Source: Tricholomella constricta
Taxonomy: Eukaryota > Basidiomycota > Agaricomycetes > Agaricales > Lyophyllaceae
NCBI GenBank assembly: GCA_013368375.1
Contig: JAACJP010000016.1
Span: forward strand, 496,001 to 560,000
Direction of reading: 5' to 3'
DNA: 64,000 nucleotides
The position numbers and the translations under genes are program-made. The notes beneath the pieces were generated by a model. It saw nothing but the letters and a program-made list of their open reading frames with translations. It was not told the DNA's origin and ran no database searches. The first letter of the stretch is position 1. Each line of letters begins with the position of its first letter. Below are positions 32,067-42,520 of the stretch, in pieces.

Positions 32067-35021
32067 CTATGACTCCATCACTGTGTCGGGGTCGGTGGTG
32101 TTGTTGTCCACCGGACCCTGGCTGGTGGTAATCACCGCCAGTGATAAAGGCCCTGTAAGGGCCGACACGGGGTCCACTTGGGTTTCGGTAGCTCCAGTTG
32201 GAGCTGCCACGACTGTGGAGGGTGTCGCGGGGGCAGGTATAGCTGCCGCCGGGTCCGCCATTTCGACGTTGATGGACGTCGATCCCGATGAAGCTGGGTG
32301 ATGCAGGCCTGGGGGGAGATATTCCCCCACCCGAACACGGAGTCCTCGGAAGTGTGGGTCTTCACCCACAAACATCCATTCCGAACTCACTAGACAGTCT
32401 AGTGATTCGGTCTGGAATTCCACGTGCATCAGTGTTTGGATGCGCGTGATGTCGTCGGTGGTGGGATGGTACCACCCATCCCACTCAGGGATGGCGGGCG
32501 GAACGCCCATTTCATCTAGACGACGAACTCGATCGTCGTCAACATTGCGGACCAGGTCCTTATAGGGACCTGAGTTAGAGTAGTTATGGTCCAAATAATG
32601 TAGACCATAAGTGTAGCTATGGTGTATCCAGCTTACTGGAATACCAATGTTGATAAGGTGTTGCAAGACACCTTGTTCAGTGATCCGCACCTCCGGAGGG
32701 ATCACTTGGATGCGAGGTATGGTAACCTCAGGGCCTTCGATCGGTGTGAAAGGCCGATCTGGATTGGCCTCGTTATAGGCAGCCACAGCCTCTGCATAGA
32801 GGTATGGCCGCGCAGTAATGGTCGCGAAAAGTCGCATGAACCATGACCGCATGCTGTGGGTAGTTGGCGCTAGTACATTCGCCAACAAGTATCCCCAAGT
32901 TCCGCGCCTATGTACGCGGAACCGGTAGTCCATGACGATTCCTCCGTATTGGTTCTTTGAACCAATACGCCCATGGTGAATCATATGTCGGCACCAGTGC
33001 TCGACATCGAGGGCATGGTCGGGGCCTGGCTGAGGCAGGCCAGCGCCTCGTGTAGGCTTGTCCGGCCTATATTCGAATGCCCTCCCAGGCCGCCTAATTG
33101 GCGCGGCCTGCCAAATGGGTGACCGTGTATCGAACGGTCGGTTGACGCTTCTAAATTCATCCATGGCTGCTCGAGCCATGGATCGGTCGCGCAAATCGGG
33201 CGCTACCGAGAGGGAGACTCGCCGGAACTCCCTAAAGAGCATAAAGGCCTCTGCCCGCTCTTCATCCGTCACGCCTGGGCGCCGATCGTTGATCAGTGCA
33301 TACAACTGATCAACTTCACGAGGGTTCATTGGGAACCCGCGTGGTGCGACGGCATATAGCCGTCCCGATGGGGGGCGAGAATTGTGTCCCGTCCCCAACT
33401 CGCTTTCGGACACTCGCGCTGCGGTGCCTAGTGCGTAGGCACGATTCTGGGCGGACGATACATATATCGTCCGCACTAGCATATCCCAAAAGCGGTTGTC
33501 CCTCTCGTGGCGGTCGTTGATGAAGACCACCCCGAGCTCGTCAGGGATCTGCCCCGGCATCTCCTTCTCAGCTTTGCGAGCCATATTCTCGCGATGCTGC
33601 TTTTGCCCAGCAGCCTTCTTCTTGCTGACAGGCTTGTCGTCGTCAGACGACTCGCCCCAGTCCGATTCATCCATAGCCTCGGCATATGGATCCGATGCCT
33701 TCTGTTTGCCCTTAGATGGTGGCGTTGGGGGCTGCACCATCGTACTAGGTGGTGCAGGAGCTGGCGCTGGCAAAGTGTATTTGCCAACAGGTTCCTTCTT
33801 CTGAGAACCTCGTTCTGGGTTCCGCACCCGGCTTTCCCCCGGGGGCGGTAACGCTCCGGATAGGTTTTGCGGCTTTGCTTCCGCTGACGTCGACGATGTC
33901 GACGCCGTGCGCTCGATTTCTCGAGCAGGTAAGGGGCGCACTTCGCGCGTCCCTTGATCCTCTCGGCGCTCTTCCCGTTGAGAACCATAATCAAGTGGGC
34001 GTTCATCACGCCACACTTCCTGGTCGGGGTGGCGGTTGTACCGCCGATTCTCCTGTTCCAGGCGTCGTTCTGGACGTCTGGGCTCGCTCCTCTCTTGTCG
34101 TCGCGGCTCGTATGAGGTGCGTTCTTCTCAATGCACCTCCGTTTGCTGCCTTTTTATGGGTCGGGACGATGGTCCCTCCCCGCGATCCGGCGATGCTACT
34201 GCCGGCCGTTTTCTTGCCAGGCTGAGTTGCTCAGCCATGGCCGCTTCTCTCGCTTTCACGCGTCTCAAATCCGCGCGAACTCCATCGTATGCATCAAGCA
34301 GCTGGGTTATAACCAGCTGTGCCATTCCATCGTCCAAGAAATCACAAAATTCGCGGTGAATACCCGCGTCTTCCAATCGGTCCAAGAGAGAAGAAAGGAG
34401 ACCATCGTCTGCGAATGGTCTCCTCGAACTTGACGCAGGCGATACTCTGCGATCGTCTGCCATCCTCCGCGAACTCGACGCCGACGACGCTTTGTCGTCT
34501 GCATTCGGTGCGACATGTTGCCGCACCGGTTCACCGCGCACCACTTGCGCCGGCGGAACATTTGCTTGCAGACGACTTTGGTCGTCTACCTCCATCTTCT
34601 CCGACTCGTTGTACCGCGTATTGTGCGGTACAGGCTGCATGGACATTTGGGGGTACCACGTCGGTTGCGGGTACCCCATGAAACCCGCCATTGATGGCAT
34701 CTGTTGGAATGCCAGCCCTGGCGGATAAAAACCACCCATAGGTGGTTGTTGCCCTTGGTGGTGCGGTTGGCTCATATGGCCAACCGTCGGAAATGTTTGT
34801 TGCCCCTGATGGGGCGGTTGGCTCATATGGCCAACCGGAGGATATTGGTATAATTGGGGCTGTGAGCCCATGTAAGTTGGGGGCAGGGGCGCATTTTCCG
34901 CGCGCCCCTGCACTCCCTCCCCACTTGAACTCGGCCCCGGGTTCAAATTTTGCTGGTCGGTGCGGCTGTCGCCGCCCCGAATCGCGTCGTTGCTGGAGGT
35001 TGGTACTTGGCTGGGGTACAT
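32067..35021 (-). pseudogene. Element D ORFX: about 985 codons, unknown function, one in-frame TGA
   Basis: ATG at 35021; two long ORFs (35021-34128, 297 aa, and the same frame on to 32067, 649 aa from its first start codon) are separated only by TGA at 34128-34130, which fits a CGA to TGA change (context CATTGAGAA). N-terminal third is Pro/Gln-rich with two copies of GHMSQP.HQGQQ, then a DRLEDAG..LDDGMAQLVITQLLDAYDGV helix region, a basic linker, and a folded-looking segment from FINDRHERDNRFWDML to about SEWMFVGEDPHFRG. No RT, RNase H, integrase or other known domain is seen. It sits where RT to integrase should be. It could be captured host sequence or an element-specific accessory or structural protein. 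Readthrough of the TGA is possible but untested. Confidence 0.7.
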
Positions 35022-35181
35022 GTTGGTTTGTGTTGAGATGGTTGAAAATCGGTTGCGCGTCTAGCGCCAAACATATTTAACCTTCTGTCATAAGTTTTGA
35101 TGGTTATGTAATTTTCCTGATCGCTGTGGTCACATGACCGCGCCACATTCTAGGTTCGTCGCGGTAATCTCGACGCGCTCT

Positions 35182-36690
35182 TCACAGCGGCGCTGCTTGC
35201 TTCACTGAACGAGGCTCCCACCATTTAGAATCCGTATACCGATTGACCTTCGCGTAGAATTCCTCGCGAAGGGACATTGGGCACCTCGGCGCATGGTACT
35301 GGTACTGTTTCTCATCATCGACGAGAGTAACCTCGTGATTGACTTCCCGCCAGGGTGGTAGCTGTTGTTTCGTACCACCCACCATATCTTCGAATTCGTC
35401 ATGCCATTGCTGGCGAAGTCGTGGATAATCTTCCGCGGTAAGGCCTCCATTGGGTGCCTTACCTTTTCCGTTCACCGTTCTTGCAGCGCGAATGTGCGCT
35501 GGGTCTTTATTGCTAGGTTTAACATCAAACCTAGCTCGTAGTTTTACGAGAGCAAAGTCACTCTCATCCTTCACTGGTAACCGATACAACGGCCGTTTAG
35601 CCCGTTGTATATTCACCGGAAAATTCATTTCCGTTGGCTCCGATACTTCCTCAGGCCGTGGATTTCGGTACGCTTGTCCTCGCATGCCTACATTTCTTCC
35701 TTCGTGAGCCCGCATTGACGCTATTACTGCGTTACATTCTTGCGGCATCCGTGGGTCGAACATCCACTCATATTGTGGATGTGGATTTGGTCTATCCCAA
35801 AATGATCGATTACTCGTATTCGTATACGGCTCTGATTCCGTATCCTTGTCGGCCCTGCTCGTCTTACGCGCTTCATTATCGCGCTGATGTTCTTCGCATG
35901 GCTCGTCAACCTGTGCTCGTTCGTTCGAAGGCTCGTTTTTTGCCTTCTGCTGTCGTCGTTGGGGTTTTCTCTTCTTCGGAGGTGGCTTATCCCCCTCCTT
36001 AAGAGTTTCTTGAAACTCTTCCTCGGATAATAGAAGTGCTGGATGATCCTTCGGTAGGCTGTTTATCGGCCTACCCTCATTATCAGGATCATCGTCATCT
36101 TCTACTGTTACTTTTAGTCATTCTCTTCGTTTCTCCAATGACCGATGGCTTCTAGCTCGGCCATCGGTATCCTCCATTTTTACCTTAGTCGCTGGTATAG
36201 CGACTCCATTGACGACAACTTCGTCACGGTTAAAGTCCAGCACGACGTTATTTGCGCGCATAAACGGCGTGCCTATAATCACGTCGTATCGATCAAAGTT
36301 AGCAAGGTCCATGTAAACCTTGCCTTTAAACCCTGGAAGAGCGGCTTCCACCGTCATGCCAAAGTTTACTGTGGCCCGACTTCCTTTAGTCCTGAGCTGG
36401 AGGATTAATGGATCCTCCAGCGGAAATACTCGAATATCGGCCACTTGAGCGAATAACGGCGTAAGTCCGGTAGTTGTACTCCCGGAATCCCAAAGGGTCC
36501 AAGCCTCATGTCCACCTACGTTAATGTAGGTGACAAGGCACTCCTTGTCCTTTATCGGAACTACGGGACGAGCAATTTTGTCCCTCCCCGTCCGCACTTT
36601 CACTTTGCGAACTGGTGGTTTATCATTGCGTTCTTCTGACGCAATTACTTCTGTCATTGCAAACATACGCTCGGTCTCATCGTCATTCAT
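35182..36690 (-). pseudogene. Element D protease and truncated RT N-terminus
   Basis: One frame from ATG at 36690 to a stop at 35182, interrupted only by TGA at 36118-36120 (explicable as CGA to TGA). Retropepsin: DSGSTT at about residue 68 and the flap-side YDVIIGTPF near 132. After the TGA comes an acidic, lysine-rich linker, then the conserved lead-in to a gypsy RT (PPWREVNHEVTLVDDEKQYQYHAPRCP, KWWEPRSVKQAAPL), where the frame ends before any catalytic RT motif. What is left could process Gag but not copy RNA. Confidence 0.8.
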
Positions 36691-36821
36691 TTTCGTAGAC
36701 CTCCATGTCTACGAACTCATCGCCTTCGTCTTCATTGTCCGCCTCTGTATCAGGGTGTCCATTGTCTCGTCCGTCCGGGTCCTCGGGAGACGTGTCTTCA
36801 TCGTCCGCCTCACTTGCCGCG

Positions 36822-39113
36822 TCAGGTGCCGCTGTACGTGAAGCACACTTCCCCCGGAGGGTGGTTGTGATGATCGTGGATTTTAGTTTGATCGTAACGC
36901 GGACGATCTCCTGTCTTTATTGCTGGTTTTTCGACGTGGGGCTTTTGCTCTCCACGTCCAGGTTGATCCTGATACGCTGGCTTGACATATGGCTTTTCAT
37001 TTACTGTGCCATACACCCGCCGAGGCCTGTTGAAATTATTGTGTGGAGCGTTTACTCGCCCCCCATCTGGTTTCCGCATTTGGCTCGGTTGACTTCGCTG
37101 AGCGGTTGTGGTCCGCTCAAAGTAATCAGCCGTTTTCTGGGTGGCTTGATGTGCTAAGCCCACCGCTAGGAACTCTTGGGCTGTATTGATTTCGGGTGAT
37201 AGCCCGTCATCGAATAATGCCTTCCGCATATCGCGCGGAAGTGTTTTGAGAAGGTTCTCCAGGAACGTCCAATCATCCGTTCTTGCTGCCATGTTCATGG
37301 CATGATCCACAAGGTCGTCATACAGACCTTGTATGCCTTTGCTCGCCGAATAGGTGACGGCGTTAAAGTCGTTACGAGCGTCCTGCATGGTTGAAGGCAG
37401 CACGAACCGATCGTACAGCCCTAGTATGACGTCTTCAAACGTCCAGGACTGCTTTTCGCGGTTCACATGGATAACATGGCGATTGTACCATTTCCGAGCT
37501 TCACCATCAAGGAACTCGGATGTTATCAGAACGCGCTCTTGGTCGCGTTCTGCTCCTCCAAACTGGCTCACGGCTAGCATCACGACAAGGCTGGCTAGCC
37601 ATTCTTCCAATTTGCCAAACTTGGCACTTCCACTATAAGTGCCTACGGACTTTGAGTCCGCACGACGAGATTTCATACCATCAGGGAGCGATAGGCGTAC
37701 AGCCAGTCGCTCGTGTATCAGTTGATGCAACCGTTCGTGCATCTTAGTTTTATGCTGCTCTCCAGCGGCATGTATTCTGTCCGCAATTGATTGACTCCTG
37801 CGAATTGGGTCAGGCATTGAGTAGCCTCGACTTTGAAATCGAGGCTGAGCATGTGCAGTGGGTTCGCTTATACGAACCCGCATGTCTTGACGGCCGTTAG
37901 CCGTCGCCGTCGTATTATGTTTTCCGACGGCCCCATTTCCCAGTCCACCATCCGAACCTTGAGTTTGCGAGGCCCATTGCCTCGCCATCTCATCTACGGG
38001 CATATGTCCTTCGAAGACGACTCCTTGATCATCATAATTCGTGAACTTGCTCCGTGATAAATCAGCGTTTCTCAAACGCTGATATGCGACTCGGTTGTTC
38101 CAATCTTTCGCTAATGGAACACGGCCATCCTTCGCATCCATAGGTACTTGAATAGCTGGCGCGCTTTCGTCGCCAGCTGCTTGCGTGGTTGTATACTTAC
38201 GTTCCGTGGGTGGGTCTAATGTTGACTCACTAACAGGGGCCCATTTGGATCCCTGTGGTTGCGCAAGATGCTCTTCACGAGTCATTCTTTCGCGCTTCGC
38301 TGCCGCGGACCGACGACGATAATCGTTGTCAGATTCTCCTAACTGGCGCGCTTGATGCAGCGCCGATACTGCCATGGCAGCCTCATCAAGAGGCTGGTTC
38401 GATCCGGCAGCCACTGCTTGAGGAGTGAAGAGGTCATCCCAACGACCTTTTCCTTTGTTGAACGAGGCTTTCTTAGGTACAGGTGTCCCAGCGATCGAGC
38501 TGACTGCTGAATTCGAAGTTCCCTTAGGGTACTTCTTCCTGTATTCTGTAACTACTACGGACAGCGCTTCCAAGTATCGGTCAGCATATGCCTGTGCGAC
38601 CATTTCTCCAACGGATTGTGCTCCGGTAGATCGCAGAACGAGCCTATCCGCTCGTTCCTCCAGTCGCCTTCGCCGATGCTCGCTAACCACATCGGTGGTG
38701 TCCCAGAATTGCTTCACTTGAAGCGCAAGCAATTCCCTTTCGCTGGCCTCTTCTTCATTAGCCTCGGGATCGGACAAGTCGTCTTCGTCCGACTCCATCT
38801 TGACTATGCTCAGGGTGGACACCCCGAACGCTCTACTTGACAGACAGCTGTCTGGCCATCTGCTTCCCGCCGTGGGGCCAGGTCGATGTGACCTGGCCAA
38901 TTCGTCGGCCAAGCTCCCAGGCACATTGGTGCTTGCTATTGGCCAAAGTTCCTCCGATTCTACTCCTAGTGTATTCTGCGCTGGTGAACTTTGTCCACCA
39001 GCGACTGATCCGACTTCCACTGGTTGCAGTGGAAGTTGTGATAGAGGATGCGCTGTGAGCGCATCCTCGAGGACCGGAGTTCGGCTCTTTCCGGATGTGG
39101 GAGTTGGTGTCAT
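36822..39113 (-). CDS. gag: Element D Gag
   Basis: 763 codons on the minus strand. N-terminal two-thirds low-complexity and charged (acidic cluster DEDDLSDPEANEEEASERE). A retrotransposon gag/capsid-like domain lies at about residues 495-640 (FGKLEEWLASLVV, DGEARKWYNRHV, FEDVILGLYDRFV, YDDLVDHAMNM, LPRDMRKALFDDGLSP). It ends EVCFTYSGT without a complete CCHC knuckle. A different frame continues as an acidic tail to 36683 and overlaps the protease ATG, so the gag end may carry a frameshift or an unusual expression signal. First codon may be a near-cognate; the true start was not resolved. Confidence 0.8.
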   Translation of the reverse strand: MTPTPTSGKSRTPVLEDALTAHPLSQLPLQPVEVGSVAGGQSSPAQNTLGVESEELWPIASTNVPGSLADELARSHRPGPTAGSRWPDSCLSSRAFGVSTLSIVKMESDEDDLSDPEANEEEASERELLALQVKQFWDTTDVVSEHRRRRLEERADRLVLRSTGAQSVGEMVAQAYADRYLEALSVVVTEYRKKYPKGTSNSAVSSIAGTPVPKKASFNKGKGRWDDLFTPQAVAAGSNQPLDEAAMAVSALHQARQLGESDNDYRRRSAAAKRERMTREEHLAQPQGSKWAPVSESTLDPPTERKYTTTQAAGDESAPAIQVPMDAKDGRVPLAKDWNNRVAYQRLRNADLSRSKFTNYDDQGVVFEGHMPVDEMARQWASQTQGSDGGLGNGAVGKHNTTATANGRQDMRVRISEPTAHAQPRFQSRGYSMPDPIRRSQSIADRIHAAGEQHKTKMHERLHQLIHERLAVRLSLPDGMKSRRADSKSVGTYSGSAKFGKLEEWLASLVVMLAVSQFGGAERDQERVLITSEFLDGEARKWYNRHVIHVNREKQSWTFEDVILGLYDRFVLPSTMQDARNDFNAVTYSASKGIQGLYDDLVDHAMNMAARTDDWTFLENLLKTLPRDMRKALFDDGLSPEINTAQEFLAVGLAHQATQKTADYFERTTTAQRSQPSQMRKPDGGRVNAPHNNFNRPRRVYGTVNEKPYVKPAYQDQPGRGEQKPHVEKPAIKTGDRPRYDQTKIHDHHNHPPGEVCFTYSGT

Positions 39114-39221
39114 CGGGTCTCGGTCTCGTGGGTTCTTTTGATGATGGGTGTTCTAAATGGAATGTGGGTCTGCGTAACGTCGTGGGTACGCAGCAATAGA
39201 AAGCAAGGTAGCTTAAAAAAA

Positions 39222-39442
39222 TGTAACGGGGTTACAGATTTTGGGGACCTTGTTGTTCACACTAGACGTAAGCTTGACAAGTCTGTCGATTGCTACGTAT
39301 AGGTGTACAAGGTTGTTTATACTTAATTAATGTAATGAATTAAATAGGCAACACCAGAAGGTGTTGCCAAACAATAGCGTAATCGTCTCGATAAGATACG
39401 ATTAGATAACCAAGATTAGATAAGATAGTGGGCGTCCTTACA
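39222..39442 (-). repeat. Element D 5' LTR
   Basis: 221 bp, one CpG transition different from 31489-31709; followed on the plus strand by CCCAT and the resumed transposase-like coding sequence. Confidence 0.93.
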
Positions 39443-40461
39443 CCCATTCTTGTTGCCTTCTTTACTGGCTCACTTGAAACCTGGACTCGATTCTCCGAAG
39501 AGTTTGCATCAGGAGGTCTGATTGATCAAGCCACAACGGAGGAGCGCAGTGCTGCATGGATGCCGTCCACTAACGATGCAAACGAAGGTGCCCTTGGTGC
39601 GTTCCATGTCCACGTGCGGAAGACTCCTCGTCTCAGTCTGCATCAATACAACGCGATGGCGATGTTTAATCGGAACGACACCCAATCGTTCATTGATGTA
39701 ATGTTCAAACCTGAGGATCACACCTACACTATGAAAGCAGCATGCGCCATTGATGCTAACGGGTTGGAGGCGGCTTGTCGCAAGGCTCAGGTAGAATTCG
39801 ACGCGAGGTTGGTGGAAATCAAACAAAGGAAAGAAGCCGCAAAAATACACAGGGCCAAGGTGTACCGCGAGAAGATTGCCATGGTAGTTCTGGTGATCGA
39901 CGAGCAAGAGATTATGAAGATGACGGTTCCTCTTCTCGATGATCAGCTTGACGCGCTTCGCATCCGCGGAGATGATGTGGAGATACCATCGAGCAAAAAA
40001 GCACGGGGTAAGAAAAAGGAAAAACAGGATTTGCTCATCGCTGCCATACGCCGACACATTGCGCAGACCAGATCTGTTGATAATTTGGGTAGCACAACAG
40101 ATTTACCAGACCAGATAGATGAAGCTGTCGATGCGGATTACTGGGATGAGGAAGATGACGAGATGGAAGAGCAATTTTATCATATTAATTCACATATACC
40201 CTTGACATACTTATATTTTCTAATGTACAATTGATTCATACCTTTAAAAGTTGTGGATGGTCTACAAATCATATTCGACGATGTAGAACAGGAGTTGGTC
40301 AAGATATTGGACGTGACTTGCTGACTAAGTGTCACGCAAACAATATCGGTTTTGCCCATCCCCAATAACAGTTAAAGGCCTAAATTTGCCCACGTGCACA
40401 TCAGAAGAATCACAACATCTTTCAGGAACATTTCGGACAACTTTTAGCAACTCTGCCTTTC

Positions 40462-40690
40462 ATGAGACTTCCCAGGCTCCTAAAACCAGCCGCTCGAACC
40501 GCTCAATTTTCGCATCTCAGAACTGCTGGACAATGCTTACATGTGAAAGATTATCTTATCTTATCTGAGCAACAAACCTTATACAAACAAATAAATCCGG
40601 GCTCAAAACTCGCGGTTGAGCGGCTGGCAAAAGATGTCATGGGGATCTCGGCGTTCTCTGAGTAAACCCCACGTTAAGTCTTAAAAAACC
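40462..40690 (+). repeat. Dispersed repeat G, copy 1
   Basis: About 220 bp matching 56,426-56,640 in inverted orientation: CCAGCCGCTCGAACC, a GATTATCTTATCTTATCTGA stretch, GGCTGGCAAAAGATGTCATG, to GGGATCTCGG. Ends near GAGTAAA at about 40,665. It could be the terminal region of the transposon that carries the split transposase-like gene (inference). Confidence 0.75.
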
Positions 40691-40907
40691 CTTTGTGTGC
40701 GGGTTAATCAAGCAACAATAAATAACTCATCAAGTATATTCTGGCCACGTCAGGACAGCTGGATGTGTCGAGAACTTGAATACTCTTCCCTAGATATATC
40801 CTAAGTGCGAGATGCACCTATCTTCCTTCAAGATACAACACCGCAACTTGTCCGGCTACCAGCATCACGTCGTTCATGGGGCTCGCACTCGCTGAGAGGA
40901 ATGTTGG
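40691..40907. other. Spacer between repeat G and element E
   Basis: No gene recognised. Ends with GTTGG, the left target-site copy of element E. Confidence 0.4.
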
Positions 40908-41363
40908 TGTAAGGGGCTGCACCGTGCGCCCACTCCTATTATCGCTTAGTCTCTCGTTCTCTGTCATCGGCCCCCATGGCCCCCGCCTTAGACATACTTG
41001 CTGACCGCCATACTGTTCTTATGCCCCTTTCGTAGCCATTACTCCCACACCGACACCACTACTTAGATTCCTATCAGTCAGCTGGACAATTGTTACTCAT
41101 CCGTAGTCAGCGCCTTTACATACCGCCTTAGTCACCGGCTCGGCGATGTAGTATATAAGCCTGGGTTGGAGATAGAATATCTCCAACCTGAACAATAACA
41201 GTATCTTCGGGTTTATACATTGATCGACTCTTAGCTTGCTCTCTCGTCGCCCTCCCCACGTTTCGCACTGTTGATTGCTCACTTAACCGCATTCAGGACT
41301 CTCTTGGCTCGCGCCGGCTTGTAGCTCGTCGCTCGCCTTTGCCCATCCGGACATCCTCTAACA
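40908..41363 (+). repeat. Element E 5' LTR
   Basis: 456 bp. TATATAA at 41,152-41,158. A palindrome TTGGAGATAGAATATCTCCAA (positions about 41,166-41,186; 9-bp arms) lies between TATA box and predicted transcript start. Confidence 0.9.
41185..41195 (+). promoter_or_regulatory. Predicted transcript 5' end pairing with the PBS (element E)
   Basis: AACCTGAACAA, 33 nt from the TATA box, complementary over 11 nt to the PBS at 41,366-41,376. Spacing equals that of A and C. Confidence 0.65.
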
Positions 41364-41365
41364 GG

Positions 41366-41376
41366 TTGTTCAGGTT
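41366..41376 (+). other. Primer-binding site, self-priming type (element E)
   Basis: TTGTTCAGGTT, starting 2 nt after the LTR as in A and C; exact 11-nt complement of 41,185-41,195. Not a tRNA-type TGG site. Confidence 0.75.
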
Positions 41377-41463
41377 CCTACGCGGCCCGCCCCTCTTGCT
41401 CGTCGCACCAACACCTAACCCCTCCATGGCTTCACACACCCCAACCCTCTCGTAACTCTGACG

Positions 41464-42105
41464 ATGTCTACCCCTACCCCTCATGCCTCCCAGATCTTTC
41501 TCGACGGGATCTACCCTGCCGAAGAGCTGGAAAACATGGCTCGCGTTGTACGCCAGACGCGACTGGCACTCTCGGCCATGGAAGCGCGCCTATCAGCCCT
41601 TGAAGCGGGCACCGTCATCGCTGCCACCACGACTACGGCGGCGGTCTCTAAAGCCCCTCCATCGTCTAACAAACCCCCTCCCCCCGCTCCTCTGCCTCGC
41701 CGCAAGAGCGGCCGCTCTAACACCAACACCGGCCACCCCTCGTCCTTCCACCTCTCTGGGGAATTCATTAACTCTATGGAAGGAAAAGCTGACCGATATC
41801 TGATCGGCTTGGAGTTCCCAGACTCCCTTATGCCGCACATCGTTGGCTCTCGAGGAAGAGGACTTAAACAAATCCACGACCTTTCCGGCGCTCGTGTCTC
41901 GGCCTTCACCATGGGGCCAGACGAGGAACGGCAGCGCTTAGTCTCTATCAAGGGCACTGATCGGCAGATCGGTGATGCTCTCATTGTATTGGGGAAGCGC
42001 ATTGCTCGTCAACGCGTGCGCACACCAAAGAAGCAGAAGAAGGCCAAATCTGCGCCGGCTGCCCCTGCAGCACCGGCCCCTCCTCGTCGGGAGCCCCCCC
42101 CCTGA
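41464..42105 (+). CDS. Element E KH-domain protein (Gag-like RNA-binding protein)
   Basis: 213 aa from ATG at 41464. Residues about 18-50 form a helical or coiled-coil stretch (EELENMARVVRQTRLALSAMEARLSALEAG), then a Pro/Ser-rich linker, then a KH domain at about 112-182 (LIGLEFPDSLMPHIVGSRGRGLKQIHDLSGARVS) with GSRG at 128-131 as the GXXG loop that binds single-stranded RNA. A basic tail (RTPKKQKKAKS) and proline run follow. Frame ends in a C9 homopolymer near 42,090; proline-rich coding continues in another frame to 42,475, so the native protein may be longer. By position it is the element's gag; I infer RNA packaging. Using KH instead of a CCHC knuckle is unusual. Confidence 0.8.
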   Translation: MSTPTPHASQIFLDGIYPAEELENMARVVRQTRLALSAMEARLSALEAGTVIAATTTTAAVSKAPPSSNKPPPPAPLPRRKSGRSNTNTGHPSSFHLSGEFINSMEGKADRYLIGLEFPDSLMPHIVGSRGRGLKQIHDLSGARVSAFTMGPDEERQRLVSIKGTDRQIGDALIVLGKRIARQRVRTPKKQKKAKSAPAAPAAPAPPRREPPP

Positions 42106-42520
42106 CCCGATTCGTTGGGCACCTTTACCCCCTGCCCTTAAGACCGTTTACCGGGAGCCGGCAGCTCCTATCACCTCTACGCTGAGACCGTCGTATAGCA
42201 GCGCGGCCGCCCCCACCGGCACCAGCTCCCCTACCCATGACGCTCTCTTGCGTCCTCCCAGCGCGGCGTCCACGCCTCGGACCACAATGGACACCCAACC
42301 CAACCCTACGCGTGCGCCCTCTCCGCTCGCTCGATCCGCGGCCCCCTCCCCTATGTCAGTCAGTATCCCAGCAACACCGATGGACGTTAGCCGCGCCACG
42401 ACTGGCACTCCCGTCCCCAGCCCAATCGCTCCACGCCAGACGGCCCGACGGGGGACACCGTGGCCCAAAAAATGAAGAAATTGAGTTCGTCGTGGTAGAC
42501 GACCGCTAGAGGGGGGGTGA

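Larger units (their letters stand above)
31489..39442 (-). mobile_element. LTR element D: gag-protease element without RT, carrying a large unknown ORF
   Basis: Bounded by 221-bp LTRs (31489-31709 and 39222-39442) with one mismatch (31657 A, 39390 G, a CpG transition) and a 5-bp duplication CCCAT (31484-31488, 39443-39447). Orientation is minus: gag at the right end, and an AAAGGGGGGTA polypurine tract on the minus strand beside the left LTR. The order gag, protease, RT N-terminal stub, then a 985-codon unknown ORF is unusual: the RT catalytic core, RNase H and integrase are absent, yet near-identical LTRs show recent movement. It therefore depended on enzymes from another element. Confidence 0.9.
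29332..40232 (+). pseudogene. Large transposase-like protein gene, split by LTR element D
   Basis: Exon 1 is 29332-30037, an intron of about 59 bp follows (30038-30096), then a long exon up to element D at 31489; coding resumes at 39443. The N-terminus is basic with a coiled coil (about 60-140). Candidate RNase H-fold acidic residues: D in LTISGDSTSH, D in CCMHKDQN, and E in STNDANEGAL (in the part after the insertion). I recognise this as a type of large protein common in agaricomycete genomes but cannot name the family; it lacks the cysteine cluster expected for KDZ transposases. A single-base frame change near 31,300-31,310 (EQTKS to GEFHETLKEF) also breaks it. Removing D and one CCCAT copy rejoins the frame at LCPILVAFF. 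The tail is acidic (DADYWDEEDDEMEEQ). Confidence 0.6.

Noticed and set aside
29332..40232. Assignment of the split gene to KDZ transposases
   Set aside because: No CxC-type cysteine cluster or KDZ core motifs are seen; left as an unnamed transposase-like family.
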